Source of the DNA: Pseudarthrobacter sp. NIBRBAC000502772 | GTDB taxonomy: Bacteria > Actinomycetota > Actinomycetes > Actinomycetales > Micrococcaceae | Length of the DNA: 64,000 nt | Assembly: GCF_006517235.1 (NCBI RefSeq) | Contig: NZ_CP041188.1 | Location: 62,001-126,000 of the forward strand | Direction: 5' to 3' | Part shown: positions 28,033 through 36,438 of the stretch, one piece after another | How positions within the stretch are numbered: position 1 is the stretch's first letter | How the letters are laid out: every line of letters starts with the position of its first letter | Program-made: the position numbers and the translations under genes | The notes under the pieces: model-generated | Told to the model about the DNA's origin: nothing | The model's input: only the letters and a program-made list of their open reading frames with translations | Database searches by the model: none

Positions 28033-29520
28033 TCAGGGGCGGGCCGCCACCGGCTGCTTGTCGGGCTCCTCCTCGAGCCCTTCAGCCGAGGGGTCCAAGG
28101 ACGGATCCCCCGGAAGGTCGGCGGCGTCGTTGCCGGCTTCTTCTCCTGGCTTGCGGCCGTAGCGCCGGCGTAGCTCGTAGCTGAGCAGGATGATCACGAG
28201 CGTCACGCCGCTCATCACGAACTGGGTCTGGGTGCTGGGCAGCAGGGCCATGGCGGCGATGACCAAGAGCATGAGCGCGATGGTTGCGTAGCTCAGCCAT
28301 GGAAACAGCCACATCTTAAGCTTCAGCGCCCCGGGGTCGTCGCGGTCCAGTCTCTTGCGCAGCACCACCTGTGACAGTGCGATCGCCAGGTAGACGAAGA
28401 GCGCCACGGCACCGTAGGAGTTCACCAGGAAGGCGAACACCACATCACCCCACACGTAGACACAGACCACCGAAACGTAGCCCACGGTGGTGCCCAGCAG
28501 GATGGCACGGCGCGGAACGCCGCTCCGTGACAGCTTGGTGAAGAACTTGGGGGCATCGCCGTTGCGGGTGAGCGCAAACAGCATGCGCGAGGTGGTGTAC
28601 AGGGCTGAGTTCAGGCACGAGAGCACTGCCGTGAGGACAATGAAGTTCATGATGGTGGACACCGCCGGGATACCCAGGACGTCCAGCACCGCCGCATAGG
28701 GGCTCACGCCGACGCTCTCGGCATCCCACCTCTGGATCGCCACCACCACGAAGATCGAGCCGACGTAGAAGGTCACCACCCGGGCCACGATGGAGCGCAT
28801 GGCCTTCTTGACCGAACGCTCGGGGTCTTCGGACTCGGCGGCCGCGATGGTGATGATTTCCGCGCCGGTATAGAAGGCCACACAGGGAACGACGGCGGCC
28901 AGCACGGCACCCCAGCCCAGCGGAGTGAACCCGCCGTGGTCAAACAGGTTGCCGATGCCCGGCGTCGACTCGGGCCACAGGCCGGTGATCCACAGTACGC
29001 CCAGCCCCAGGAACAAGACGATGGCCACCACTTTGATGGAGCTGAACCAGTATTCGAACTCGCCGAAGGAGCGGGCCGAAGCCATGTTCGTGGCGCTCAG
29101 TACCACCATCAGGCCCAGGCTGAGCATCCACAACGGAACCATGGGAAACCACAGCTGGATGATCCGGCCACCGGCAATCGCCTCGACTGCCACCACAATC
29201 ACAAAGAAGTACCAGTACATCCAGCCGGTGGCGAATCCGGCCCGCTGCCCCAGCGCCTGGCGTGCGTAGACATAAAAAGAGCCCACCACCGGACGCGCTA
29301 CGGCCATTTCGGCCAGCATCCGCATGAGGAGCAAGGTGATGACACCTGCGATCGCAAACGAGACGATGGCCGCCGGGCCGGTGCTGCTGATAACAACGCC
29401 ACTGCCGACGAACAACCCGGCACCGATGACGCCCCCAATGGCGATCAAATTCATGTGTCTGTTCTTGAGGCCCTTGCTAAGGCCGGCGTTGTCGGCCTGC
29501 CGGGGTTCGGCTTGATACAC
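28033..29520 (-). CDS. APC family amino acid permease, probable taurine uptake
   Basis: 495-residue transporter with twelve predicted membrane helices. The first helix has the APC substrate motif IGGVIGAGLFVGSG, and the ISSTGPAAIVSFAIAG segment follows. It resembles the AAT subgroup (GABA, asparagine, aromatic amino acids). I place the start at GTG 29520 because GGAGG lies four bases upstream; the extension to 29622 is basic and implausible. The C-terminal tail is acidic. It is the only amino acid carrier in the island, so taurine uptake is likely but not shown. A CRP-like palindrome lies about 110 bases upstream. Confidence 0.83.
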   Translation of the reverse strand: MYQAEPRQADNAGLSKGLKNRHMNLIAIGGVIGAGLFVGSGVVISSTGPAAIVSFAIAGVITLLLMRMLAEMAVARPVVGSFYVYARQALGQRAGFATGWMYWYFFVIVVAVEAIAGGRIIQLWFPMVPLWMLSLGLMVVLSATNMASARSFGEFEYWFSSIKVVAIVLFLGLGVLWITGLWPESTPGIGNLFDHGGFTPLGWGAVLAAVVPCVAFYTGAEIITIAAAESEDPERSVKKAMRSIVARVVTFYVGSIFVVVAIQRWDAESVGVSPYAAVLDVLGIPAVSTIMNFIVLTAVLSCLNSALYTTSRMLFALTRNGDAPKFFTKLSRSGVPRRAILLGTTVGYVSVVCVYVWGDVVFAFLVNSYGAVALFVYLAIALSQVVLRKRLDRDDPGALKLKMWLFPWLSYATIALMLLVIAAMALLPSTQTQFVMSGVTLVIILLSYELRRRYGRKPGEEAGNDAADLPGDPSLDPSAEGLEEEPDKQPVAARP

Positions 29521-29628
29521 GTTTCCTCCAAGATGCTCTGACGAAACCCGTTGAAGTGCACTTCGGTGCCCGCGCCACGAAGCGCGAAGCCAGGTCCACC
29601 GGAGGTTCGGACCGTACTGCAATCACTG

Positions 29629-29644
29629 AGTGATTCAGATCACT
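29629..29644. promoter_or_regulatory. CRP/GlxR-like palindrome upstream of the permease
   Basis: AGTGATTCAGATCACT reads GTGA-N6-TCAC, the CRP-family core, with matching outer bases. It overlaps a second palindrome, AATCACT-G-AGTGATT (29621-29635). It suggests carbon catabolite input on taurine uptake; inferred. Confidence 0.45.
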
Positions 29645-29800
29645 CCTCCTGGTGTAGCCATAAACCTACGGAGCCGACGTAGGGGGTGCACAGGGCCAGA
29701 TCAAGCGGAAAAGAGGGAGCCAGCGGTGAAAGCGTGGGTCCACGAAGTCTCTCATGGCTGCAGTCCGGTCCGAAGATGACTCTTGGGCTCGGACCCCGGC

Positions 29801-30179
29801 GGTGAGGTTGGCCACCAACCCGGCCACCCGCCGTCGGGCGTTGCCATGCTGGAAACAAGGCTCGGCACACGACCCTTCGGACGACGGTTCAGTACCCGGC
29901 ACTCGACAAGACTGGCCAAAGGATCTGTCATGTCGTGGTTAATTCTCATTCTTTCCGGGGTGCTGGAAGCCGTCTGGGCCACCGCGCTGGGCCAGTCCGA
30001 CGGTTTCACCCGCCCCCTGCCCACTCTTGTCTTCACGGTGACGGCCACCCGGAGCATGATCGGCCTGGGCCTGGCCATCCGCAGCATCCCGCTCGGGACG
30101 GCCTACGCCGTCTGGGTGGGGATCGGCGCTGCCCTGACGGTGGCCTGCGCGGCCGGGTTGAAATCCCTGCCTGCTGGCA
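29801..30179. repeat. right copy of guanidine-riboswitch/SMR direct repeat
   Basis: This is collinear with 13771 onward at an offset of exactly 16,030 bases, through the riboswitch and the first codons of SMR1. It then switches to the body of SMR2 at the shared LEAVWA coding sequence. It lacks about 69 bases of SMR2 and ends at GCTGGCA, where left-copy homology also stops (14556). Flanking DNA is unrelated. Confidence 0.9.
29877..29917 (+). ncRNA. guanidine-III riboswitch, second copy
   Basis: Same layout as the left copy. The first stem arm is TCGG instead of CCGG, so one closing pair becomes U-G. A T replaces G in the joining segment (ACTCGACAAG for ACGCGACAAG). The pseudoknot bases CAGT/ACTG are kept. 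It still precedes an SMR reading frame by 12 bases, but that frame is truncated, so the element may be a relic. Confidence 0.8.
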
Positions 30180-30214
30180 AATCCGCGAGCGCTACGCCTC
30201 GCTCTTCTCCGTAA
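29930..30214 (+). pseudogene. chimeric truncated SMR transporter gene
   Basis: The open frame is 94 codons. Codons 1-11 follow SMR1 (MSWLILILSG) and the rest follow SMR2 (TALGQSDGF onward). After GTAYAVWVGIGAALTV the frame jumps directly to ACAAGLKSLPAG. A 69-base in-frame deletion between two GTGGGCTG repeats removed the loop and nearly all of the fourth helix, which SMR dimers need. A Leu-to-Arg change (TATRSMIG) lies in the third helix. The 3' end runs past the homology and overlaps the end of the ABC permease gene. It is very likely non-functional. Confidence 0.8.
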
Positions 30215-30959
30215 TCCACCAGCCGATACCGAGGGGAATCAGGTACCAGAGGGTTAGGGACGACGCCACTTCCAGCGCCGTGGGTGCATCCGGTCCGCCC
30301 AGCAGTGCACCGACGGCCGTGATCGTGCTGAGGTAGCCACTGGCATCCGGGAGGAGGCTGAGGATAAGGCCGTTTCCCACCAGGCTGACCAGGATGACGG
30401 TGGTGATTGCCAAGGCGGTCCGGCGGATCGCTGCGGCAATGGCCACCCCGAACATGGTGCTCAGGAGGCACGATGCCAGCCCGTCCCACAGTTCCTGCCC
30501 CGCACCGTCGAATGCTCCAGCCCCGCCGCCCAAGGCTGCCGCCACCACGGCCGAGAGCAGGAACACGAAGAACTGCAGAGCGGCGGCAAGGAGGGCAGCA
30601 GCCAGGACCTTGGCCCAGAATTGCCCGGCCCGCCCCCGCAACAGGGGGTAGTAGACCAGCGTGGTGCGGTGCGCCGTGTCGGAGGTCATTCCCATGATTC
30701 CGATGAGTGGCATCGCCAAGGTGGTGAAAAGACCGATGCTCCCGGCAAGGCTGGCGAACGTGACGGGGGTGCCCTGGTTTGTACTGATCACGGCGAATCC
30801 GACCACCAGAGCCAGGGCAATGAACGCGAGTACTGCGAAGATCGCCAGGGAACTGCGGGTGTCCGCCAGCTTGCGGATTTCGACGGCAACCAGGCGCGTA
30901 AAACCGACCTGCCGGGTGTTCTGGTGGAGGGGTGCCGGCTGGAGGGTGGACTGGCTCAT
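30192..30959 (-). CDS. ABC transporter permease
   Basis: 255-residue membrane protein with about six hydrophobic segments and a cytoplasmic N-terminus that includes TRLVAVEIRKLADTRSS, typical of ABC-2 type export permeases. It begins four bases inside the end of its ATPase gene (ATGA), so the two are coupled. Substrate unknown; such two-gene systems often export drugs, peptides or lipids. Its 3' end abuts the right-hand SMR repeat, which overlaps the last 23 bases. Confidence 0.83.
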   Translation of the reverse strand: MSQSTLQPAPLHQNTRQVGFTRLVAVEIRKLADTRSSLAIFAVLAFIALALVVGFAVISTNQGTPVTFASLAGSIGLFTTLAMPLIGIMGMTSDTAHRTTLVYYPLLRGRAGQFWAKVLAAALLAAALQFFVFLLSAVVAAALGGGAGAFDGAGQELWDGLASCLLSTMFGVAIAAAIRRTALAITTVILVSLVGNGLILSLLPDASGYLSTITAVGALLGGPDAPTALEVASSLTLWYLIPLGIGWWITEKSEA

Positions 30960-31891
30960 CGGATCTGCTCCAGGGTGTTGTTGCGGCTGTTGAATTCGCC
31001 GGAAGTCAACGCGAGGAACTTCTCCTCAAGCGCCGACTCCGTGATGTTGGACAGGTGCGTCAGCACCACGCCGTGCTCCAGGCAGGCCCGGCTGATCTCC
31101 TCGGGCGTCGCATCGATGAGAAAGTCCCTCCCCGAGAGATGGAAGGTCCACGCGCGCCTATTACAGACGTCCGCAAGGCGGTCCGGTTCGACGGCGGCGG
31201 CTTTGGTCCGGGAGCTGACGCTGAACTCCGCAGCGGTACCGGACGCTACGACCCGTCCGCGGTCAATCATGACGATGTGATCGGCCACGGCCTGCATGTC
31301 ACGGAGGAGGTGGCTCGAAAGCAGCACGGTGCCGCCCTGGGCGCTGAAGTGCTTTAGGTAGTTCCGGACCCAGAGGGCGCCGTCGGCGTCGAGTCCGTTG
31401 GTGGGCTCGTCCATGACCAAGAACTGCGGCCCGGCGAGGAGGGCCAGGCCCAGGACCAATCGCTGCCGCATCCCGAGGGACAGCGATCCCACACGCTTTT
31501 TCCGTACCGTGTCGAGGCCCGCAAGGCTGAGCGCCTCCGCGACGGCGGAATGCGGCAGATCCAGCAGCATCGCGTTCAGCTTCAGGGTCTCCTGCAGCGA
31601 GCGGCCGGGGTGGAGGGCCGTGGGGTCCAGCACGAAGCCGATGGTTCGTCCCGGACGTTCCAGGTCTTCGCGCCGTCGGCCGTTGAAAAGGACTTCTCCC
31701 GCGTCAGCACGGGTCAGGCCGGCCGCAATCCGCAGCGTCGTGGACTTGCCCGCACCGTTCGGCCCGAGGAACCCGGTAATGGATCCGGGCGGGCAAGCGA
31801 AGCTGACGGAGTCCACGACGTTCCGGCCCGCATATGCCTTGGTGACTCCCGCGAAGGAAATCCCTGAACCGGCCTCAGACGCAAACCCCAA
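30956..31891 (-). CDS. ABC transporter ATP-binding protein
   Basis: About 311 residues. Walker A GPNGAGKST near residue 43, signature LSLGMRQR near 137, Walker B FLVMDEPTNGLD near 158 and the H-loop SSH near 190 are all present. The DRA/BcrA-type C-terminal region follows. TTG at 31891 is chosen because GAAGGAG lies eight bases upstream; a GTG at 31912 gives a seven-residue extension without a ribosome site. It is followed by its permease. Confidence 0.87.
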   Translation of the reverse strand: MGFASEAGSGISFAGVTKAYAGRNVVDSVSFACPPGSITGFLGPNGAGKSTTLRIAAGLTRADAGEVLFNGRRREDLERPGRTIGFVLDPTALHPGRSLQETLKLNAMLLDLPHSAVAEALSLAGLDTVRKKRVGSLSLGMRQRLVLGLALLAGPQFLVMDEPTNGLDADGALWVRNYLKHFSAQGGTVLLSSHLLRDMQAVADHIVMIDRGRVVASGTAAEFSVSSRTKAAAVEPDRLADVCNRRAWTFHLSGRDFLIDATPEEISRACLEHGVVLTHLSNITESALEEKFLALTSGEFNSRNNTLEQIR

Positions 31892-31954
31892 TGGACAATC
31901 TCCTTCATACACGCAGGCGCATCCCCTATGGCCCCGTTGAAGGTACCACTAAAA

Positions 31955-31970
31955 CCGATTTATTAAACGG
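31955..31970. promoter_or_regulatory. AT-rich imperfect palindrome upstream of the ABC operon
   Basis: CCGATTTATTAAACGG has matching CCG/CGG ends and TTTA/TAAA cores. It lies about 65 bases upstream of the ABC ATPase start in an unusually AT-rich patch, suiting an operator for a small repressor; the regulator is not known. Confidence 0.3.
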
Positions 31971-32055
31971 AAATCCTATGACTTGACCGCCGCGCGCTCC
32001 TCCCCGCCGCCTGCCCGGGGCCGGGGAGAACCGGCTGCCGGTTTAGGCTTTTGCC

Positions 32056-32682
32056 ATGGACTCCCCCGAAGTACAGCAGGCACTCGACGCCCTGCAGCAC
32101 AGGCTCGACGGCGGCCGGCGGACGCTGCTGGGCATCACAGGCGCACCGGGCTCGGGAAAATCGACCTTTGCGGTCTGGCTCCAGCAGCAGTTCGGCGCCG
32201 AGCTGGCGGTCGTGGTGCCGATGGACGGCTTCCACCTGGGCAACGCGATCATTGAAGGCACGCCGCTGCGGCAGCGCAAGGGTGCCATGGACACGTTCGA
32301 CGTCGGCGGGTACCTGTCGCTGCTGCAGCGGCTGGTGCGGCGGGACGAGGCAGTGGTGTACGCGCCCGAGTTCCGGCGGACTTTGGACGAACCGGTGGCC
32401 GCGTCCATCGCAGTCCCCGCGTCCGTGCCGCTGGTGATCACCGAAGGAAACTACCTCCTGGCGGAGACGCCTGGGTGGAAGGATGTCGGGGCGCAGCTGG
32501 ATGAGGTCTGGTTCATGGATTCCCCTCCCGCGCTGCGGCTGGCCCGGCTGGCGGATCGGCACGTGGAGTTCGGTATGGAGCGGGCCGCAGCGGAGGCATG
32601 GGCGGCGGGCCCGGATGAGGCCAACGCACTGTTGATCGAGGCCACGCGGCAGCGAGCGGACCGGATCATCCCCTGGGGCTAG
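32056..32682 (+). CDS. nucleoside/fructose kinase-like P-loop protein
   Basis: 208 residues with Walker A GAPGSGKST near residue 29 and the PRK/uridine kinase-like VPMDGFHLGNAII near 54. The motifs KGAMDTFDVGGYL, PEFRRTLDEP and ITEGNYLLAE match the YggC/FrcK group, predicted kinases of sugars, pantothenate or nucleosides. Substrate not deducible. TAGGCT ends six bases before the ATG with no Shine-Dalgarno, suggesting a leaderless message. Confidence 0.8.
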   Translation: MDSPEVQQALDALQHRLDGGRRTLLGITGAPGSGKSTFAVWLQQQFGAELAVVVPMDGFHLGNAIIEGTPLRQRKGAMDTFDVGGYLSLLQRLVRRDEAVVYAPEFRRTLDEPVAASIAVPASVPLVITEGNYLLAETPGWKDVGAQLDEVWFMDSPPALRLARLADRHVEFGMERAAAEAWAAGPDEANALLIEATRQRADRIIPWG

Positions 32683-32755
32683 GAACCCGGAATAGTCCGG
32701 CCGAGACCGGGGTTCTTGGCTGGGACGAGAATCCACAAACAGATGGAGAGCACTC

Positions 32756-33751
32756 ATGACTGCACCATTGGTACACCTCGGCGACGGCCTAAACGTCAGC
32801 CCCCTCGGCTTCGGCGGCATGGCCCTCACCCCGGTCTACGGCGAGGTTGACCCGCACGAGGCCCTCAAAACCCTGCACCATGCGGTGGATGCCGGCGTCA
32901 GCTTCATTGACACCGCGGACATCTACGGCGGCGGCAGCAACGAGCAACTCATCGCGCAGCTGCTCAGGGACCGGCGGGGTGAAGTGCAGCTCGCCACCAA
33001 GTTTTCCCTGGTGGGCTCGCCGGCTGATGGCTACACGGATGTCCGGGGAGATGCCGCCTACGTCCGGCAGGCCGTCGACGCCAGCCTGAAGCGGCTTGGC
33101 ACGGACGTGATCGACCTCTACTACATGCACCGCCGTGACCTCCGCGTTCCGATTGTGGAAACCGTGGAGGCCATGGCGGGGCTGGTGCAGCAGGGCAAGG
33201 TCAAGCACCTTGGCCTGTCAGAGGTGACCGCGCAGGAGCTGGCCGAAGCCCACTCCGTGCACCCCATCGCCGCGGTCCAAAGCGAATGGTCCATCTGGAG
33301 CCGCGACGTGGAACGCAACGTGGTTCCGGCCGCGGCCAGCCTGGGCGTGGGCTTTGTGCCGTATTCGCCACTGGGCCGGGGATTCCTCACCGGCACGGTG
33401 GACGCTTCGAGTTTGGGAGCCAACGACTTCCGACGCCGGATCCCCCGGTTCGCCGCGGACGCCTTTGACGCGAACCAGGGAGTCGTGGCGGCCGTGCGGT
33501 CGGTCGCGGCCGAGCTGTCCGCTACGCCCGCCCAGGTTGCACTCGCGTGGCTGCTGGAGCAGGGCAAACGGCGGGGACTGGCCGTGGTCCCCATCCCCGG
33601 CACGCGCAAGACGCACCGGATCGACGAAAACCTGGGCGGACTGTCCCTGGACCTGACCCCGGCGCAACTGGAGGCGCTGGACCAGGCCGCGGACGCCGTC
33701 GTCGGCTCCCGCTCGGCGGACCCCAACTGGGTGTCCCAGGGCCGTGAATAG
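32756..33751 (+). CDS. aldo/keto reductase
   Basis: 331-residue TIM-barrel NADPH-dependent oxidoreductase. The catalytic tetrad appears as D52/Y57 (FIDTADIYGGG), K82 (LATKFS) and H114 (LYYMHRRD). The phosphate-binding segment is near VVPIPGTRKTHRIDENLG. It resembles the AKR13/YajO-like group. The following MBL-fold gene starts about ten bases downstream, so the two probably form a transcription unit, perhaps for carbonyl detoxification. Confidence 0.9.
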   Translation: MTAPLVHLGDGLNVSPLGFGGMALTPVYGEVDPHEALKTLHHAVDAGVSFIDTADIYGGGSNEQLIAQLLRDRRGEVQLATKFSLVGSPADGYTDVRGDAAYVRQAVDASLKRLGTDVIDLYYMHRRDLRVPIVETVEAMAGLVQQGKVKHLGLSEVTAQELAEAHSVHPIAAVQSEWSIWSRDVERNVVPAAASLGVGFVPYSPLGRGFLTGTVDASSLGANDFRRRIPRFAADAFDANQGVVAAVRSVAAELSATPAQVALAWLLEQGKRRGLAVVPIPGTRKTHRIDENLGGLSLDLTPAQLEALDQAADAVVGSRSADPNWVSQGRE

Positions 33752-33761
33752 ACTGAAGCCC

Positions 33762-34412
33762 ATGGACACGCTCATTCACGACCTACGCGACATCACCATC
33801 CGCAGCATCTCCGTCAGCGAGATGAACAACAACGTGTACCTGCTGACCGCGAAGGCCAGTGGCGCGCAGCTGCTGATTGATGCCGCAGAAGACCTTCCGG
33901 CCATCCAGGCGATGCTGCGGGACGCCGCTGCGGATACCGCGGCCACAACCAGACTGGCGCAGATTGCAACGACGCACCAGCATTGGGACCACGTCCGGGC
34001 ACTGCCGGCGTTGGTGGAAGCGACCGGCGCCCCAACCGTTGCCGGAAAGGACGACGCCGAGGCGCTGCCGGTACCCGTGGACCGGGCCCTGGAGCATGGG
34101 GACACCTGCGCCGTGGACGGCTTCGAGCTCACCGCCGTGCACCTGCGCGGCCATACTCCGGGATCAATCGCGTTTGTGTATCAGGACCCGGAAGGTCCTG
34201 CCCACCTTTTCAGCGGGGATTCGTTGTTCCCGGGCGGCGTGGGCAACACCCAGAATGATCCTGAGCGGTTCACGTCGCTGCTGGACGATGTCACCGCGCG
34301 GTTGTTCGAGGCCTACCCGGACGACACCGTGGTGCACCCGGGCCACGGCAGCCCCACCACCCTCGGCGCGGAACGCCCGCATCTTGAGGAGTGGCGCGCC
34401 CGCGGCTGGTAG
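33762..34412 (+). CDS. MBL-fold metallohydrolase
   Basis: 216 residues. The metal ligands are in TTHQHWDHVRA near residue 72 (variant of HxHxDH, with Q in the second position region), HLRGHTPGS near 128, FSGDSLFPGG near 153 and VHPGHGSPTT near 198, as in glyoxalase II-like hydrolases. The ATG at 33762 is preferred; a GTG at 33744 overlaps the reductase stop. TAGACT lies seven bases before this ATG. Substrate unknown; a thioester or lactone is typical. Confidence 0.85.
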   Translation: MDTLIHDLRDITIRSISVSEMNNNVYLLTAKASGAQLLIDAAEDLPAIQAMLRDAAADTAATTRLAQIATTHQHWDHVRALPALVEATGAPTVAGKDDAEALPVPVDRALEHGDTCAVDGFELTAVHLRGHTPGSIAFVYQDPEGPAHLFSGDSLFPGGVGNTQNDPERFTSLLDDVTARLFEAYPDDTVVHPGHGSPTTLGAERPHLEEWRARGW

Positions 34413-34421
34413 GGCTTAACT

Positions 34422-34483
34422 CATCGAGTGCTCCATTACTGCCGTTATGAACCTTCTAAACGGCGGTTACGGAGCACTCGATG
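34422..34483. repeat. long imperfect hairpin between convergent genes
   Basis: CATCGAGTGCTCC (34422-34434) pairs perfectly with GGAGCACTCGATG (34471-34483). The inner arms ATTACTGCCGTT and AACGGCGGTTAC continue the stem with three mismatches, leaving a short loop. It lies between the MBL and helicase stops. It may act as a bidirectional terminator, although there is no T run. Confidence 0.7.
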
Positions 34484-34497
34484 GCGGTTAAGGCTGG

Positions 34498-36438
34498 CTA
34501 GCGGCTGCGGCGTTCGTTGGAGGCCGGGGCCGACGCGCGGCGGGGACCGCTGCGTGCCGGACGGCCACTGCCGCCACCGTTGCCGCCACCGTTACCGGCG
34601 TACGAGCCACCGGACGTGCCGCCGGTGTTGGAGGACCAAACAGCCTTGTTCCCGGCGTTGCCGCCGTTGGCTGCACCAGCACCTGCAGAGCGCTGGCCTC
34701 CGCCTGTCCGAGCACCTGCACCTGCAGCGGCGCCCGCAGTGCGGGCCCCGGCTGCGCGCTGGCCCGTTGCCGGACGTCCGCCGCGCTGTCCGCCGGTGGT
34801 AGCCGGGCGGCCCGTGCCGCCACGGGGGGCATCGCTGCGGGTAACGCGTGAATCAGAACGGCCGTCTGAACCGCGGCCGGCCGCTGCACGGCCACCTGCT
34901 GCGGGGACGTCGTTGCGGTGCGTGGAGCCTGTGGCGCCGTGGCCGCGGGAATTGCGGCGAGCAGCAGCTGCTGCAATGGCGCGGTCCTCGTTCTGCTCAG
35001 CTACCCGGTCAAATGCTGCCCGTGCCTCGGTGCGGCCTTCGTAGGCAACAGCGCGGCGCTCGGCCCGCGGAAGATCGGTGCGGGTCGGCTCAGCGGAGAC
35101 GCGTCCGCGTCCACCACGGCCGCCACGGCCACCGGCGGTGGGGCCTTCCTGGCTGCGGCGGGCGCGCTTGCGCTCGGCGTTGGCCCCCGTGGAGGTGCCG
35201 CCACCCTGCGTTGCGGACTTCTTGGCGAGAAGAGCGGCGCGGGTGCGCGGATCGATCTTGTCGGCCATTTCGCCCACGAGCTCAGCAACCAGCGGGGAGT
35301 TGGCGGTGACGCGCTCGAAGTTGACCTCGACGCCGGCAGCCTTCATCAGCTTCTTGACGTCGGACTGCTGCTCCGGGAGGGTCAGCGTGACAACGGTGCC
35401 GTCCGAACCTGCGCGGGCCGTACGGCCTGAGCGGTGGAGGTACGCCTTGTGCTCTGTGGGCGGATCCACGTGGATCACGAGTTCGACGTCGTCCACGTGG
35501 ACGCCGCGGGCTGCGACGTCGGTGGCCACCAGGACGCGGACGTCACCGGAGGAAAACTCGGCCAGGTTGCGGTCACGGGCGTTCTGCGAGAGGTTGCCGT
35601 GCAGGTCGACGGCGGGGATCCCGGCGTCGGTCAGGGTCTTGGCCAGCTTGCGGGCGTGGTGCTTGGTCCGCATAAAGAGGACGCGGCGGCCGGCACCCGA
35701 GGCGAGCTCAACGATCAGCTGCTTCTTGACGGTCTGGTCATTGACCACCAGGACGTGGTGCTCCATGGTGGTCACCGCGGCCTGTGATTCGTCCACGGCG
35801 TGGGTCAGCGGGTTGGACAGGTAGCGCTGGACGATCTTGTCCACGCCGTTGTCCAGGGTCGCGGAGAACAGCAGGCGCTGGCCCTGGCTGGGGGTCATGT
35901 CCATGAGCTTCTTGACCACCGGGAGGAAGCCGAGGTCGGCCATGTGGTCGGCCTCGTCCAGCACGGTGATCTCGACGCCTTCGAGGGTCAGGATGCGCTG
36001 GCGGATCAGGTCCTCCAGGCGGCCCGGGCAGGCGATGACGATGTCGACGCCGGCGCGCAGTGCCTTTTCCTGGCGGGCCTGGGAGATGCCGCCGTAGATC
36101 ACGGTGGTGGTCAGGCCCATGGCCTTGGCCATCGGCTCGATGGTGGCGTTGATCTGGGTGGCGAGCTCGCGTGTCGGTGCGAGGACCAGGCCCATGGGGC
36201 GGCCGGGCTTGCGGAAGTGCTTGGCTTCCCGCTCAGCGAGTCGTGCTACAAGCGGGATGGCGAAAGCGATGGTCTTGCCGGAGCCGGTGCGGCCGCGGCC
36301 CAGGACGTCGCGTCCGGCCAGGGTGTCCGGGAGGGTCTTGACCTGGATGGGGAACGGCTCAACAATTCCCTGGGCGGTGAGGGTGTCGGCAAGTTCTTTG
36401 GGCGTGCCGAGGGCAGCAAAAGTAGTCATATATTTCAT
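34498..36438 (-). CDS. DEAD-box RNA helicase
   Basis: 646 residues. The Q motif is FPIQVKTLP, motif I GRTGSGKT at 49-56, motif Ia PTRELATQ, motif II DEAD at 161-164, motif III SAT, and motif VI HRSGRTARAG. The helicase core ends near residue 400. The remaining 240 residues are a low-complexity, Arg/Gly/Ala-rich tail likely to bind RNA without defined structure. Such enzymes remodel ribosomal and mRNA structures, often in cold. The 5' leader is more than 200 bases long, which suits cold-shock style control, although I see no defined element. Confidence 0.93.
   Translation of the reverse strand: MKYMTTFAALGTPKELADTLTAQGIVEPFPIQVKTLPDTLAGRDVLGRGRTGSGKTIAFAIPLVARLAEREAKHFRKPGRPMGLVLAPTRELATQINATIEPMAKAMGLTTTVIYGGISQARQEKALRAGVDIVIACPGRLEDLIRQRILTLEGVEITVLDEADHMADLGFLPVVKKLMDMTPSQGQRLLFSATLDNGVDKIVQRYLSNPLTHAVDESQAAVTTMEHHVLVVNDQTVKKQLIVELASGAGRRVLFMRTKHHARKLAKTLTDAGIPAVDLHGNLSQNARDRNLAEFSSGDVRVLVATDVAARGVHVDDVELVIHVDPPTEHKAYLHRSGRTARAGSDGTVVTLTLPEQQSDVKKLMKAAGVEVNFERVTANSPLVAELVGEMADKIDPRTRAALLAKKSATQGGGTSTGANAERKRARRSQEGPTAGGRGGRGGRGRVSAEPTRTDLPRAERRAVAYEGRTEARAAFDRVAEQNEDRAIAAAAARRNSRGHGATGSTHRNDVPAAGGRAAAGRGSDGRSDSRVTRSDAPRGGTGRPATTGGQRGGRPATGQRAAGARTAGAAAGAGARTGGGQRSAGAGAANGGNAGNKAVWSSNTGGTSGGSYAGNGGGNGGGSGRPARSGPRRASAPASNERRSR

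Noticed and set aside
14622..29520. Prophage or transposon carrying the taurine genes
   Set aside because: No integrase, transposase, tRNA end or inverted terminal repeats were found; only direct repeats of an SMR locus bracket it.
29521..29800. Hidden gene in the gap before the right repeat
   Set aside because: No frame with a ribosome site or family features; only palindromes and promoter-like sequence were seen.
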